From Mucilaginibacter sp. SG564 (GTDB taxonomy: Bacteria; Bacteroidota; Bacteroidia; Sphingobacteriales; Sphingobacteriaceae), in contig NZ_JABGNA010000021.1 in NCBI RefSeq assembly GCF_013149275.1, positions 1 through 52,383 on the forward strand: a stretch of DNA of 52,383 nt, written 5' to 3'. Under the pieces are notes generated by a model. The model worked only from the letters and a program-made list of their open reading frames with translations, did not search any database and was not told the origin of the DNA. Positions 24,476-33,025 of the stretch are shown one piece after another (the stretch's first letter is position 1; every line of letters starts with the position of its first letter). A program made the translations under genes and the position numbers.

Positions 24476-24576
24476 ATTTCTAAATATCTAATATTCTCAA
24501 TTAACTTTGCCTGAAATTAACAAGCGTGCAAATATAACAAAAAAAGGGTTTCGGGGTTTACAACCTTACCATATAT

Positions 24577-25602
24577 ATGTCAAAAATTAATATAAAAACC
24601 GCAATAAATTCATTTTCAGTCTTAGGAAAGCAATTAGCCGAACCTAATGAGCAGTTAATGGCCATTGTTAACGACGAACAATACCACAACGCCTGGTTTA
24701 CACCCGAAAGTGTTTTACGCGCCGTTACCGCCATTGGCCAAATGCTCAACGAGGCCGATTTAACAACCTGGCTGTCCAGATACGACCTTTCCAGGGACGC
24801 CCAACCCAAAAAAGTAGGACTAATCCTGGCCGGTAATATCCCGTTGGTAGGTTTTCACGATGTGCTTTGCGTACTGGCCACAGGCAACCACGCGCTCATC
24901 AAAACATCATCGCAGGATGCCTATCTCATCAAACATGTATTGCAACTCCTGGTTGATATCGACAGCAATTTTGCAGCACAGTTCAGCTTTATAGAGCGCC
25001 TTACCGACTTTGATGCCATTATAGCTACCGGCAGTAATAACAGCTCACGCTATTTTGACTATTATTTTGGCAAAGTGCCTAATATCATCCGCAAAAACCG
25101 TAACAGTATTGCCCTGCTTACCGGCAACGAAACAGCCCAAGATCTGTTTAACCTCGGTCATGATATTTTTGATTACTATGGCCTGGGCTGCCGTAACGTA
25201 TCCAAACTGCTGGTGCCCGAAGGCTACAGTTTTAATTTCTTTTTTGAATCGATAGAAGAGTTTAAAACCATTATCCATCACCACAAATACAGCAACAATT
25301 ACGATTACAACAAATCCATTTACCTGGTAAACAGTGATAAGCATTTTGACAATGGTTTTTTAATGGCCAAGGAAGATGAACGCATAGCATCGCCCCTGGC
25401 TGTGGTATATTATAGCCATTATACCGATCTGCAGGCGGCGCAGCAATTATTGGCTGATCAAAGCGAAAACCTGCAATGCATCGTCACCAAAGCACCTATT
25501 GAAATACAAAACCAGGTGGTAGGTTTTGGCCAGAGCCAGCAACCCGCATTATGGGATTATGCCGATGGGATTGATACAATGGATTTCTTGGCAAATCTTT
25601 AA
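24577..25602 (+). CDS. acyl-CoA reductase (LuxC-like)
   Basis: The 341-residue protein resembles the LuxC/acyl-CoA reductase family, a branch of aldehyde dehydrogenases. It shows KKVGLILAGNIPLVGFHDVL, an alternating ATGSNNSSRYFDYYF nucleotide-site segment, NRNSIALLTGNE, and the likely thioester-forming cysteine in YGLGCRNVSKLLVPEG. It would reduce a fatty acyl thioester to an aldehyde with NAD(P)H. It is divergent from a ferredoxin with 101 bases between; no luciferase genes are present, so bioluminescence is not implied. The physiological product is unknown. Confidence 0.8.
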   Translation: MSKINIKTAINSFSVLGKQLAEPNEQLMAIVNDEQYHNAWFTPESVLRAVTAIGQMLNEADLTTWLSRYDLSRDAQPKKVGLILAGNIPLVGFHDVLCVLATGNHALIKTSSQDAYLIKHVLQLLVDIDSNFAAQFSFIERLTDFDAIIATGSNNSSRYFDYYFGKVPNIIRKNRNSIALLTGNETAQDLFNLGHDIFDYYGLGCRNVSKLLVPEGYSFNFFFESIEEFKTIIHHHKYSNNYDYNKSIYLVNSDKHFDNGFLMAKEDERIASPLAVVYYSHYTDLQAAQQLLADQSENLQCIVTKAPIEIQNQVVGFGQSQQPALWDYADGIDTMDFLANL

Positions 25603-25630
25603 AATAACAATACCTTTGGGGAAAAGCTTA

Positions 25631-25707
25631 TAGTTGATAGTTCATAGATCATAGCTGATCTTTTTAGCTTTGAAAAACCATGAACCATGAACCATGAACC
25701 ATGAACT
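25631..25707. repeat. locus-specific word hairpin, GAACCAT vocabulary
   Basis: The right arm is four tandem GAACCAT-type words (25678-25706). The left arm contains ATAGTTGATAGTTCATAGATCATAG, a degenerate reverse-complement version with GTTCAT words. It lies between the acyl-CoA reductase gene and a small gene. Confidence 0.65.
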
Positions 25708-25710
25708 AAC

Positions 25711-25914
25711 ATGTATATTATAAAAGTAAAAGGCGTTGCCAAAATACCCGATTATGTGCAGCTGCGCGATGATAAATTTACGCTGCTGGCCTATTTCAGG
25801 GTTGACAGGCCTGATAAATCGCTGGATAAGGTGGGACTGGCCGACAAGGCCGAATATATTATGAACATAATCAAAGACCTGCCTTTCGGGCAGATCTTAA
25901 AATTAGAGCTATAA
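25711..25914 (+). CDS. small conserved-looking protein of unknown function
   Basis: The 67-residue protein is charged and compact, with a predicted beta-beta-alpha pattern: MYIIKVKGVAKIPDYVQLRD, TLLAYFRVDRPDKSLDKVGL, then helix ADKAEYIMNIIKDLPFGQIL. It has no signal peptide or cysteines. It stops six bases before the FtsE-like gene and is probably translated from the same message. I do not recognise a functional family; the tight spacing and normal codon use make it a real gene. Confidence 0.75.
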   Translation: MYIIKVKGVAKIPDYVQLRDDKFTLLAYFRVDRPDKSLDKVGLADKAEYIMNIIKDLPFGQILKLEL

Positions 25915-25920
25915 AACAAG

Positions 25921-26601
25921 ATGATCGGAAATTCTATTATTAAGCTAAACAATGTTGATATTTTTCAGCAATCGCACCTGGTACTGTCAAACGTTAACCT
26001 GCATATTGATAAAGGCGATTTTGTATGGCTCATTGGCCAAACCGGATCGGGCAAGAGCAGTTTGCTCAAAGTAATTTACGGCGATCTGATCCCCAAAGCC
26101 GGCACCGGTCATGCCTGTGGCTACGAACTGAGCAAACTGGCCAGTCGCGAAGTACCTTATCTGCGCCGTAAGCTGGGCATTGTTTTCCAGGATTTCCAAT
26201 TGCTTACTGATCGTTCTATCGAACAAAACCTGTTATTTGTAATGCGCGCCACCGGCTGGACAGACAAAAAACTGATTGCTGACCGTACCCTGGATGTGCT
26301 GGAAAAAGTTGGCCTGCGTTCCAAACTCAAAAAAATGCCGCATGAGCTATCAGGTGGCGAACAGCAACGCGTGGTAATTGCCCGCGCCCTGTTAAATGAT
26401 CCCGAAATTATCCTGGCCGATGAGCCAACCGGTAACCTTGACCCCGAAACATCCGAAGAAATTGTGCTACTATTAAAACAGATCAGCCAATCGGGCACCG
26501 CCGTATTGGTTGCTACCCACGATTATCACATCATCCGGGCTTTCCCATCACGCATTATCAAATGCGAAAACGGCAAAGTATTGGAAGACGCGGAGATATA
26601 A
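25921..26601 (+). CDS. ftsE: FtsE-like ABC transporter ATP-binding protein
   Basis: The 226-residue ATPase has Walker A GQTGSGKSSLL, the FtsE/LolD-type Q-loop VFQDFQLLTDRSIEQNL, signature LSGGEQQRVVIARALL, Walker B ILADEPTGNLD and switch His in VATHDYHII. It matches FtsE best, the partner of FtsX that controls cell-wall hydrolases at the septum. No ftsX is adjacent in this window, so LolD/MacB-type partners remain possible. In Bacteroidota ftsE and ftsX are often apart. Confidence 0.82.
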   Translation: MIGNSIIKLNNVDIFQQSHLVLSNVNLHIDKGDFVWLIGQTGSGKSSLLKVIYGDLIPKAGTGHACGYELSKLASREVPYLRRKLGIVFQDFQLLTDRSIEQNLLFVMRATGWTDKKLIADRTLDVLEKVGLRSKLKKMPHELSGGEQQRVVIARALLNDPEIILADEPTGNLDPETSEEIVLLLKQISQSGTAVLVATHDYHIIRAFPSRIIKCENGKVLEDAEI

Positions 26602-26608
26602 GCGCTGA

Positions 26609-26700
26609 TTGTCTGAATCAGAATTTACAGAATTAAAGGATTTTCAGAATAAGCATTCATTCTGTTAATTTTAAAATTCTGTAAATTCTGATTCAGACAA
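26609..26700. repeat. long perfect-armed hairpin, TTGTCTGAATCAGAATTT family (copy A)
   Basis: The arms 26609-26634 and 26675-26700 are exact reverse complements over 26 bases, starting TTGTCTGAATCAGAATTTAC. The interior repeats CAGAAT/ATTCTG words. The same outer 18 bases bound the hairpin at 47965-48052, showing that this one is a dispersed family and not locus-specific. Confidence 0.9.
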
Positions 26701-26715
26701 AATCAACGGTCAACC

Positions 26716-26807
26716 TGTCACCCTTGCGTAAAACGTGTCACTCCTTCCTGATATTAAAATACACCACTGACAGCTTGTCGGCTTTATGCTAATGGCAGGA
26801 TACTTGA
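26716..26807 (+). promoter_or_regulatory. possible sigma-54-like promoter and TGTCA repeats upstream of grpE
   Basis: TGGCAGGATACTTGA at 26793-26807 has the GG and TTG elements of a -24/-12 promoter at the right spacing, but the -12 GC is GA. Upstream, TGTCAC occurs at 26716 and 26736, exactly 20 bases apart, and TGACA-N3-TGTCG forms a dyad at 26768-26780. The primary-sigma TAnnTTTG box is absent. A heat-shock-specific control region is plausible; which factor reads it is uncertain. Confidence 0.4.
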
Positions 26808-26822
26808 TTGGCACTATCAGCT

Positions 26823-27422
26823 ATGAAATTTAACGATATGTTGAAGAAAAAGAAGAAAGAAAATACGGACACCCCAGAAAATATGAATACGGCAGAACAG
26901 GAAAATTTAAACGAGAACGGGCAAGAACAAGCTCCAACCGAAACTACTGAAGCAACAACAGCAGAAGTTTTGTCTGCCGAAGACAAATTGAAAGAAGAAT
27001 TGGCCCAGGCAAATGACAAATACCTGCGCTTATATGCCGAATTTGATAACTTCAGAAGGCGTACCATCAAAGAGCGCGCGGAAGCCCGTGAAACAGAAGG
27101 TAAAGAATTGTTAGTGGCTTTATTGCCTGTACTTGACGATTTTGAGCGCGCGCAACGCTCCATGGAAAACGCGGTTGACGTTGCCCCGGTTAAAGAAGGC
27201 GTTACGCTGATACAGAACAAACTAAAAAATATACTGGGTCAAAAAGGACTGAAGGAAATGACATCAATTGGCGAGCCTTTTGATGCCGACCTGCATGAGG
27301 CCATTACCAATATACCAGCCCCTACCGACGACCAGAAGGGCAAAGTGATAGACGAAATGGAAAAAGGTTATTATCTGAAAGACAGAGTAATACGTTTCGC
27401 CAAAGTAATTGTAGGAGCATAA
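26823..27422 (+). CDS. grpE: GrpE nucleotide exchange factor
   Basis: The 199-residue protein releases ADP from DnaK. The first 65 residues are Lys-rich then Asn/Glu/Thr-rich and disordered. The long dimerisation helix follows (AEDKLKEELAQANDKYLRLYAEFDNFRRRTIKERAEA) and then the beta domain with GEPFDADLHEAI and GYYLKDRVIRFAKVIV, both family signatures. ATG 26823 is preferred; a TTG at 26808 and ATG 26838 also fit the frame. dnaJ follows after 148 bases; dnaK is not in the window. Confidence 0.95.
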   Translation: MKFNDMLKKKKKENTDTPENMNTAEQENLNENGQEQAPTETTEATTAEVLSAEDKLKEELAQANDKYLRLYAEFDNFRRRTIKERAEARETEGKELLVALLPVLDDFERAQRSMENAVDVAPVKEGVTLIQNKLKNILGQKGLKEMTSIGEPFDADLHEAITNIPAPTDDQKGKVIDEMEKGYYLKDRVIRFAKVIVGA

Positions 27423-27561
27423 TTAATTAGTGAATTATTGAATTAGTGAATTCTTTCACCTTCCGGTTCAATTGTTCGCGCGTTAATATTATTTAAATAA
27501 AAGGAATTGAATTATTGGTTATTCTAAATCAATCACTAATTCACTAACTCAATAATTCAAC
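27422..27561. repeat. locus-specific word hairpin, TTAGTGAATTATTGAA vocabulary
   Basis: The left arm repeats ATTAGTGAATTATTGAATTAGTGAATT and the right arm carries AATCACTAATTCACTAACTCAATAATTC. All words are variants of GAATTA(T/G)TGAATT and its complement. It fills the grpE-dnaJ gap. A right-arm-only relative precedes iscU at 51340-51367. Confidence 0.8.
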
Positions 27562-27570
27562 ATTGAATAT

Positions 27571-28734
27571 ATGGCTAAGAGAGATTATTACGATATCCTG
27601 GGAGTCGCCAAAGGTGCCGATGCCGACGAGATAAAAAAGGCATATCGTAAAATGGCTATTAAATATCACCCGGATAAAAACCAGGGCGATAAAGAGGCGG
27701 AAGAAAAATTCAAGGAAGCTGCCGAAGCTTATGAAGTGCTGAGCAGTCCTGAAAAGCGCCAGCGTTATGATCAGTTCGGTCATGCGGCCAATGCATCCTC
27801 ACCAAATGGTGGCGGCGGTTATGGCGGCAGCATGAATATGGACGACATATTTAGCCAGTTTGGTGATATTTTTGGCGGTGGCAGCCCGTTTGAAGGATTT
27901 TTTGGCGGCGGCCGTCAAAGTGGAGGGGGTGGCAGGCGCGTGGCACGCGGCAGCAACCTGCGTATCAAAGTACGTTTAACGCTTGAAGAAATAGCCAATG
28001 GCGCCGAAAAGAAGATCAAAGTAAACAAACAGATAGTTTGTAAAACCTGTGATGGTTCTGGTGCTAAAGATAAATCGTCCTTCCAAACCTGTAAAACATG
28101 CGGTGGCTCTGGCGCGGTGCGAAGGGTAACCAATACCATACTGGGTCAGATGCAAACTACCAGCACCTGCCCTACCTGTAACGGCGAAGGCTCAACCATA
28201 CTGTCAAAATGTACGGTTTGTCATGGTGATGGCGTGGTTCGCGGCGAAGAACTGATCACTATCAATGTGCCTGCCGGTGTAAGCGAAGGCATGCAGCTGA
28301 GCATGAGTGGCAAAGGTAATGCTGCCCCACGCGGCGGTGTACCGGGCGACCTGATTATCCTGATCGAAGAAATTCCACACGAAACGCTGAAACGCGATGG
28401 TAACAATGTGATATATGACCTGCATGTAAACTTTGTGGATGCCGCTTTAGGTACCACAGTTGAAGTGCCCACCATTGATGGCAAAGCCAAGATCAAAATT
28501 GATGCAGGTACCCAGGGCGGTAAAATCCTGCGCCTAAAAGGCAAAGGCGTTCCGGAAGTGAACTCTTACCACCGAGGTGACCAGCTGGTGCACATTAACA
28601 TTTGGACACCAAAAGCCTTGAGCCGCGAAGAGCGCGAGTTGCTGGAGAAATTACAGAACTCACCCAACTTTAAACCCAACCCGGGCAAAAACGAAAAAAG
28701 CTTTTTTGAACGGATGAAGGAATATTTTGAATAA
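27571..28734 (+). CDS. dnaJ: DnaJ (Hsp40) co-chaperone
   Basis: The 387-residue type I J-protein stimulates the DnaK ATPase. Its J-domain has the HPD motif (YHPDKNQGDKEAEEKF), a Gly/Phe region follows (about 75-125), and four zinc-ribbon repeats are seen: CKTCDGSG, CKTCGGSG, CPTCNGEG and CTVCHGDG. C-terminal substrate-binding domains end near KSFFERMKEYF. The Gly/Phe segment is Gly-rich with GGGG runs. It is followed by an intrinsic terminator, closing the grpE-dnaJ operon. Confidence 0.98.
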   Translation: MAKRDYYDILGVAKGADADEIKKAYRKMAIKYHPDKNQGDKEAEEKFKEAAEAYEVLSSPEKRQRYDQFGHAANASSPNGGGGYGGSMNMDDIFSQFGDIFGGGSPFEGFFGGGRQSGGGGRRVARGSNLRIKVRLTLEEIANGAEKKIKVNKQIVCKTCDGSGAKDKSSFQTCKTCGGSGAVRRVTNTILGQMQTTSTCPTCNGEGSTILSKCTVCHGDGVVRGEELITINVPAGVSEGMQLSMSGKGNAAPRGGVPGDLIILIEEIPHETLKRDGNNVIYDLHVNFVDAALGTTVEVPTIDGKAKIKIDAGTQGGKILRLKGKGVPEVNSYHRGDQLVHINIWTPKALSREERELLEKLQNSPNFKPNPGKNEKSFFERMKEYFE

Positions 28735-28776
28735 CCTTTAGAGGTGAAAAGATAAAGGCGAAAGCCAAAAGGTTTA

Positions 28777-28808
28777 AAAGCCCGGAGTTTATACTTCGGG
28801 CTTTTTTG
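28777..28808 (+). terminator. intrinsic terminator after dnaJ
   Basis: AAAAGCCCGGAG pairs with CTTCGGGCTTTTTT around a TTTATA loop, and ends in six Ts. It closes the grpE-dnaJ transcript and sits just upstream of the next promoter. Confidence 0.88.
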
Positions 28809-28809
28809 T

Positions 28810-28840
28810 TTTGATAGCTTGGTGGTATTATTTATTATTG
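28810..28840 (+). promoter_or_regulatory. promoter TTTG-N19-TATTATTG, near-leaderless
   Basis: TTTG at 28810-28813 and TATTATTG at 28833-28840 (one mismatch to TAnnTTTG) are 19 bases apart. The ATG follows four bases after the -7 box, so the message for the sialidase-fold gene would have essentially no leader. Confidence 0.6.
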
Positions 28841-28844
28841 AGCC

Positions 28845-29996
28845 ATGCGTAAATCGTTAAAACCTATTCTTGTCGGAGCCTTGTTATACTGCTGCTGCGA
28901 CAACCTATTTGCTCAAACTCCTGCCATCCGCAATAACTATCAAACCGAGGCCGGTGTACCCCGCTTAAAAATTGAGCGGAGTATGATCTACTCGCCTGAT
29001 AAGGAATGGCTGTATAACCACCACCCTTCGATTATTCATTTCAAGGATCGGTTTATAGCGATATGGAGCAATGGGCTCATTGATGAGGATTCGCCGGGCC
29101 AGCGGGTGGTTTATGCTACATCCACAGACTTTGCGCATTGGTCGAAACTTGAAGTACTGGCATCGCCCCCAAAATTTAAAGACACACTTAACGTGCTTAC
29201 CGCTGCCGGTTTATATCAATACAAAGGCATCCTGGTGGCCTACTATGGCGAATACACCAAACACCGGCAAAATACCCGCCTATGGGCCAAAACCAGTACC
29301 GATGGCATCCATTGGAGCAGCCCGATAGATATGCATGTACCGCTAATCCCTAACCACGGCCCCGAGGCTACCAATGGCGGCAGGCTCATCATCAGCGGTA
29401 ATTTTATGTTTCCATATACCGATGATCCAAAAGGCATTTCGGGTTGGAAACTGAGCAGCTTCTACCCAGATTCGTTATATACCCAGGATAACTCTTCCGC
29501 CTTTTATGCTCCTGCAGCCAAGTTGGGCCTTCCCCCGTTATGCGAGGGCTCTTTTTTCGAAACGGACAACCGTGTATTGCATATGCTGCTGCGTGTTACT
29601 GGCAAAGGCTGGAAAGGCCGCTTATGGCTTACGGAAAGCAAGTATAATGGCCAAAGCTGGTCGCGCCCAGTGGAAACCGCATTTTCTGATAACGACAGCA
29701 AATTTCACTTCGGCCGTTTGCCCGATAAGCGTTTTTATTATGTAGGTATCCCGGATACGCTGCATCACTATGATCGCAATCCGCTGGTGTTGTCGCTGTC
29801 TAAAAACGGTGAAGCTTTTGATAAAAATTATATTATTGCTGATGAATTATATCATTTAAAAAAAGAGGGCTTATGGAAAGGCGGTCAGTACGGCTATCCA
29901 CATACCATTATTTACAAAGGTTATATGTATGTGATCATCTCCCGGCAAAAAGAGGCTATTGAAACATTGCGGTTTAGTTTAGATCAACTTAATTAA
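28845..29996 (+). CDS. secreted sialidase-fold protein, putative glycoside hydrolase
   Basis: The 383-residue protein has a signal peptide (SLKPILVGALLYCCCDNLFAQ, cleavage near residue 24). The rest is beta-propeller-like with Asp-box-style turns such as STDGIHWSSP, STDFAHWSK and KYNGQSWSRP, as in BNR/sialidase enzymes. An early HHPSIIHFKDRFIAIWSNG and a GRLIISGNFMFPYT segment also fit the fold. An Arg triad cannot be assigned with certainty, so sialidase activity itself is unproven. It probably acts on an environmental or envelope glycan in the periplasm. It has its own promoter and no polysaccharide-locus neighbours. Confidence 0.75.
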   Translation: MRKSLKPILVGALLYCCCDNLFAQTPAIRNNYQTEAGVPRLKIERSMIYSPDKEWLYNHHPSIIHFKDRFIAIWSNGLIDEDSPGQRVVYATSTDFAHWSKLEVLASPPKFKDTLNVLTAAGLYQYKGILVAYYGEYTKHRQNTRLWAKTSTDGIHWSSPIDMHVPLIPNHGPEATNGGRLIISGNFMFPYTDDPKGISGWKLSSFYPDSLYTQDNSSAFYAPAAKLGLPPLCEGSFFETDNRVLHMLLRVTGKGWKGRLWLTESKYNGQSWSRPVETAFSDNDSKFHFGRLPDKRFYYVGIPDTLHHYDRNPLVLSLSKNGEAFDKNYIIADELYHLKKEGLWKGGQYGYPHTIIYKGYMYVIISRQKEAIETLRFSLDQLN

Positions 29997-30088
29997 TAGT
30001 GGCTGCACAAAAAGCCGGGGCGCTAATAATCCCAACTTTTTCATTTTTAGATTATTAGTTTATAAATTGCATATCTAAACCAGTAGCC

Positions 30089-30706
30089 ATGAACAACCCT
30101 CCCGCCGTAAAAATTGGTATCATCATCGCGTTTATACAAATTGCCATTCACATTTCATTTCTGTATATCATCATGAACTTTGGCTTACCGAACACGTATT
30201 TAAATGTTCTCCTATCTATATTCACCGTTGCGGCTTATTCCATAGTGATATATTTTTTGAGGGCCACATTGGTTTACTTTGATGAAAAACGAAGTATAGT
30301 TAACGCCTTCAGTATCTATCTTGGGCTTAATATTGCGCTTTTTCTCGCCGGTACAGCTATTAGTTACCTGGCAAAGGATTATCATTTATTTTCCTATGCC
30401 ATCTACCTGTATTATGTAATTGTACTTTATATAGTTGTTCAATCATTTAGAGTGAGCCAACCCGTTATCAAAAGCGGTTTCGCGCTGTTTGCTATAATTT
30501 TATTGATCATTACCTTGGGTAATCTGGCCTTGCCTGCTGCTTTTAATTTCTTTAACGTTGATCATCATTTATACGCTTATATCCACCTCTTAAGTATACT
30601 GCCTCCAATTGGCGCCATTATTATATTTAATAGTGTAGCAGGTAATAGCACGAAAACCCTTGATCATTTTGACGGAAAACCACTGTTTAAAAGTGATCCA
30701 TCCTGA
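30089..30706 (+). CDS. hypothetical polytopic membrane protein
   Basis: The 205-residue protein has six or so hydrophobic helices (IGIIIAFIQIAIHISFLYII, VLLSIFTVAAYSIVIYFL, IYLGLNIALFLAGTAISYL, YLYYVIVLYIVVQSF, FALFAIILLIITLG, LLSILPPIGAIIIFNSV). The N-terminus is cytosolic by the positive-inside rule. No family is recognised and no catalytic motif is visible. It stands alone between the sialidase-fold gene and the ABC exporter. Confidence 0.75.
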   Translation: MNNPPAVKIGIIIAFIQIAIHISFLYIIMNFGLPNTYLNVLLSIFTVAAYSIVIYFLRATLVYFDEKRSIVNAFSIYLGLNIALFLAGTAISYLAKDYHLFSYAIYLYYVIVLYIVVQSFRVSQPVIKSGFALFAIILLIITLGNLALPAAFNFFNVDHHLYAYIHLLSILPPIGAIIIFNSVAGNSTKTLDHFDGKPLFKSDPS

Positions 30707-30770
30707 TCACATGTAACATTTTAAAATACCCCGTATCTAAAGCGTACTTTTAACATCATAAACCAATTAC

Positions 30771-31679
30771 ATGTTAAGTATACGCAATATTGTTAAACAA
30801 TACGCTGGTCACCGGGCTTTGGATGATGTAAGTCTGGAAGTGGAAAGCGGACAAATATTTGGCCTCTTAGGGCCGAATGGCGCGGGTAAAACTTCCCTTA
30901 TCCGCATTGTAAACCAGATTACCGCTCCGGATTCCGGCGAAGTTTGGTTTAATGGCCAAAAACTCAATCCATCCCATATCGAACGTATCGGTTATCTGCC
31001 CGAAGAACGCGGTCTTTACAAAAAAATGGAGATCGGCGAGCAGATGATCTACCTGGCCCGGTTGAAAGGATTGAGCCGGGACGAAGCCAACAAGCGACTC
31101 AAGGCCTGGTTTAAAAAACTGGATATGGAGAGTTGGTGGAAAAAGAAAATAGAAGAGCTATCCAAAGGCATGCAGCAAAAAGCCCAGTTTGTGGCTACCG
31201 TACTGCATGAACCCGACCTGATCATCCTGGATGAACCATTCAGTGGTTTCGATCCGGTGAATGCCGAGGTGATCAAAGATGAGATCCTGGAGTTGAATAA
31301 AAAGGGGGCTACTATCTTGTTCTCCACCCATCGTATGGAATCGGTAGAGGAGCTTTGCGATTCGATAGCGCTTATCCATAAATCGCACAAAATACTGGAT
31401 GGCAAGGTTAAACACATCCGCAACTCATACCGCAATGATGTTTACCTGGTGGAATATTCGGGCCAATTATTAACCTTTGAAAACGGACAACCTTTTGACC
31501 AGATCGGCGAAACCATCAGCGACGATGACCGGCATACCATCAGGATCAAACTCCAGGATGGCCGCAGCTCCAATGATGTGCTGCAATACCTTATCCCCCA
31601 AACCCGGGTAACCATGCTGCAGGAAGTGATACCCAGCATGAATGATATTTTTATTGAAAAAGTAAACCTAATGTCTTAA
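30771..31679 (+). CDS. ABC-2 exporter ATP-binding protein (NatA-like)
   Basis: The 302-residue ATPase shows Walker A LLGPNGAGKTSLIR, Q-loop GYLPEERGLYKKM, signature LSKGMQQKAQFVATV, Walker B LIILDEPFSGFD and switch His in FSTHRMESVE. After residue 215 comes the C-terminal extension common in NatA/DUF4162-type ATPases. The permease gene begins two bases after the stop, so the two form one exporter. Substrate is not predictable; NatAB exports sodium in Bacillus, but many relatives export other compounds. Confidence 0.92.
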   Translation: MLSIRNIVKQYAGHRALDDVSLEVESGQIFGLLGPNGAGKTSLIRIVNQITAPDSGEVWFNGQKLNPSHIERIGYLPEERGLYKKMEIGEQMIYLARLKGLSRDEANKRLKAWFKKLDMESWWKKKIEELSKGMQQKAQFVATVLHEPDLIILDEPFSGFDPVNAEVIKDEILELNKKGATILFSTHRMESVEELCDSIALIHKSHKILDGKVKHIRNSYRNDVYLVEYSGQLLTFENGQPFDQIGETISDDDRHTIRIKLQDGRSSNDVLQYLIPQTRVTMLQEVIPSMNDIFIEKVNLMS

Positions 31680-31681
31680 CC

Positions 31682-32935
31682 ATGAATAAAGTTTTGCTCA
31701 TTATACAACGGGAATATTTGACCCGCGTACGAAAGAAATCATTCATCATCATGATATTTGTGGTGCCACTACTTATCCTGGTGATGGGTGGCGCTATTGC
31801 CATGATAGCTAAAAACAGCGATCAACTGACCAACCTGCAGGTAGTGAACGTGGTTGACAATACAGGTACTTTTGCAAAAAAGCTGCACGATGTACCCAAT
31901 ATAAAATTCACCATCACTCATCACGATATCAATGAGGCTAAAGCGCTATCGAAAAAGGATGAGAATATCTCTACCCTGTATATCCCGGAAGGCTACCCTC
32001 AAAAAGGTAACATTCAAATTTTTGCCAAAAAGAAATCACCTATCCAGCTTACAGATGAGATCCAGAAGCAATTGAATGATATTGATTTCAACAACAGGAT
32101 GATCCAGCATCATATTGACACCGCAGCTATTCATTCTATCAAAAAATCCGACATCGCTGTTAACGCCGTTGAAATTACCGACAAAGGCGACAAGGACGCC
32201 AACGTTGGCGCCAATATTGCCGTTAGTGTAGCCTGTGCTATACTGATATACCTTTCGCTTTTTATTTATGGCGGCCAGGTAATGCGTGGTGTTATTGAAG
32301 AAAAAACAAGCCGCATTATTGAGGTGGTTATTTCATCGGTTAAACCATTTCAGTTAATGCTGGGTAAGATTATTGGTGTGGGACTGGTAGGTTTAACACA
32401 ATTTGGGGCATGGATAATTTTATCCATCATATCATCAAAAATAGCCGGTCACGCTTTCAATTCGCCGCAAAGCCCTATGACTGGCGCTTTGGCGGCGCTT
32501 CAAAATATACAGTTTGGGTATATACTGGGTTGCTTTTTGTTCTACTTTTTAACCGGTTACCTGTTGTACAGCGCTTTGTTTGCCGCGGTGGGCTCGGCTG
32601 TGGATAGCGAAACAGAAACCCAGCAATTCATGTTTCCCATTACCATGCCGCTCCTGTTCACCTATATTTTATCGGTATCGGTGTTATTCAGAGCACCAGA
32701 CAGTGCGCTGGCAGTTTGGCTTTCCATAATACCGTTTACCGCTCCTGTGGCTATGATGGTACGTTTGCCTTTTGACCCGCCGGGATGGCAATTGGCCATT
32801 TCTATGTCATTAATGGTGATAGGTTTCTTGTTTACCACCTATGTTGCAGCGCGCATATACCGGGTTGGTATCCTGATGTACGGTAAAAAAGTAAGCTTTA
32901 AAGAGCTGGGTAAATGGTTCTTTTATAAAGAGTAA
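31682..32935 (+). CDS. ABC-2 exporter permease (NatB-like)
   Basis: The 417-residue protein has one N-terminal helix (SFIIMIFVVPLLILVMGGAIAMI), an extracytoplasmic domain of about 150 residues, and five to six helices from residue 185 (VSVACAILIYLSLFIYGG, GLVGLTQFGAWIILSII, YILGCFLFYFLTGYLLYSALFAAVG, ITMPLLFTYILSVSVLF, ISMSLMVIGFLFTTYVAARIY). The EEKTSRIIEVVISSVKPFQLMLGKIIG coupling-helix segment is a hallmark of this permease family. It forms a homodimeric or paired exporter with the ATPase gene just before it. Confidence 0.92.
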   Translation: MNKVLLIIQREYLTRVRKKSFIIMIFVVPLLILVMGGAIAMIAKNSDQLTNLQVVNVVDNTGTFAKKLHDVPNIKFTITHHDINEAKALSKKDENISTLYIPEGYPQKGNIQIFAKKKSPIQLTDEIQKQLNDIDFNNRMIQHHIDTAAIHSIKKSDIAVNAVEITDKGDKDANVGANIAVSVACAILIYLSLFIYGGQVMRGVIEEKTSRIIEVVISSVKPFQLMLGKIIGVGLVGLTQFGAWIILSIISSKIAGHAFNSPQSPMTGALAALQNIQFGYILGCFLFYFLTGYLLYSALFAAVGSAVDSETETQQFMFPITMPLLFTYILSVSVLFRAPDSALAVWLSIIPFTAPVAMMVRLPFDPPGWQLAISMSLMVIGFLFTTYVAARIYRVGILMYGKKVSFKELGKWFFYKE

Positions 32936-33006
32936 GGAAGGTGAAAGATGAAAGGTAGTCAAAAAGAGCTTTCATTTTTATCTTTGCTTTTGTCCTTTTA
33001 CCTTTA
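32935..33006. repeat. locus-specific word hairpin, AAAGGTGAAAGATGAAAGG vocabulary
   Basis: GGAAGGTGAAAGATGAAAGGTAGTC on the left is matched by TTCATTTTTATCTTTGCTTTTGTCCTTTTACCTTTAA on the right. The right arm's complement reads as AAAGGT, AAAGG and AAAGAT words. It occupies the gap between the permease and Ppx genes. Confidence 0.65.
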
Positions 33007-33013
33007 AGAGCAT

Positions 33014-33021
33014 TATCTTAG
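33014..33021 (+). promoter_or_regulatory. -7 box TATCTTAG, near-leaderless
   Basis: TATCTTAG, one mismatch from TAnnTTTG, ends four bases before the ATG at 33026. The position matches that of the mqnC and DUF763 boxes, which supports it despite the mismatch. Confidence 0.4.
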
Positions 33022-33025
33022 CCGC

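Noticed and set aside
24577..25602. bioluminescence (lux) operon
   Set aside because: Only a LuxC-like reductase is present; no luxA, luxB, luxD or luxE-like gene is nearby.
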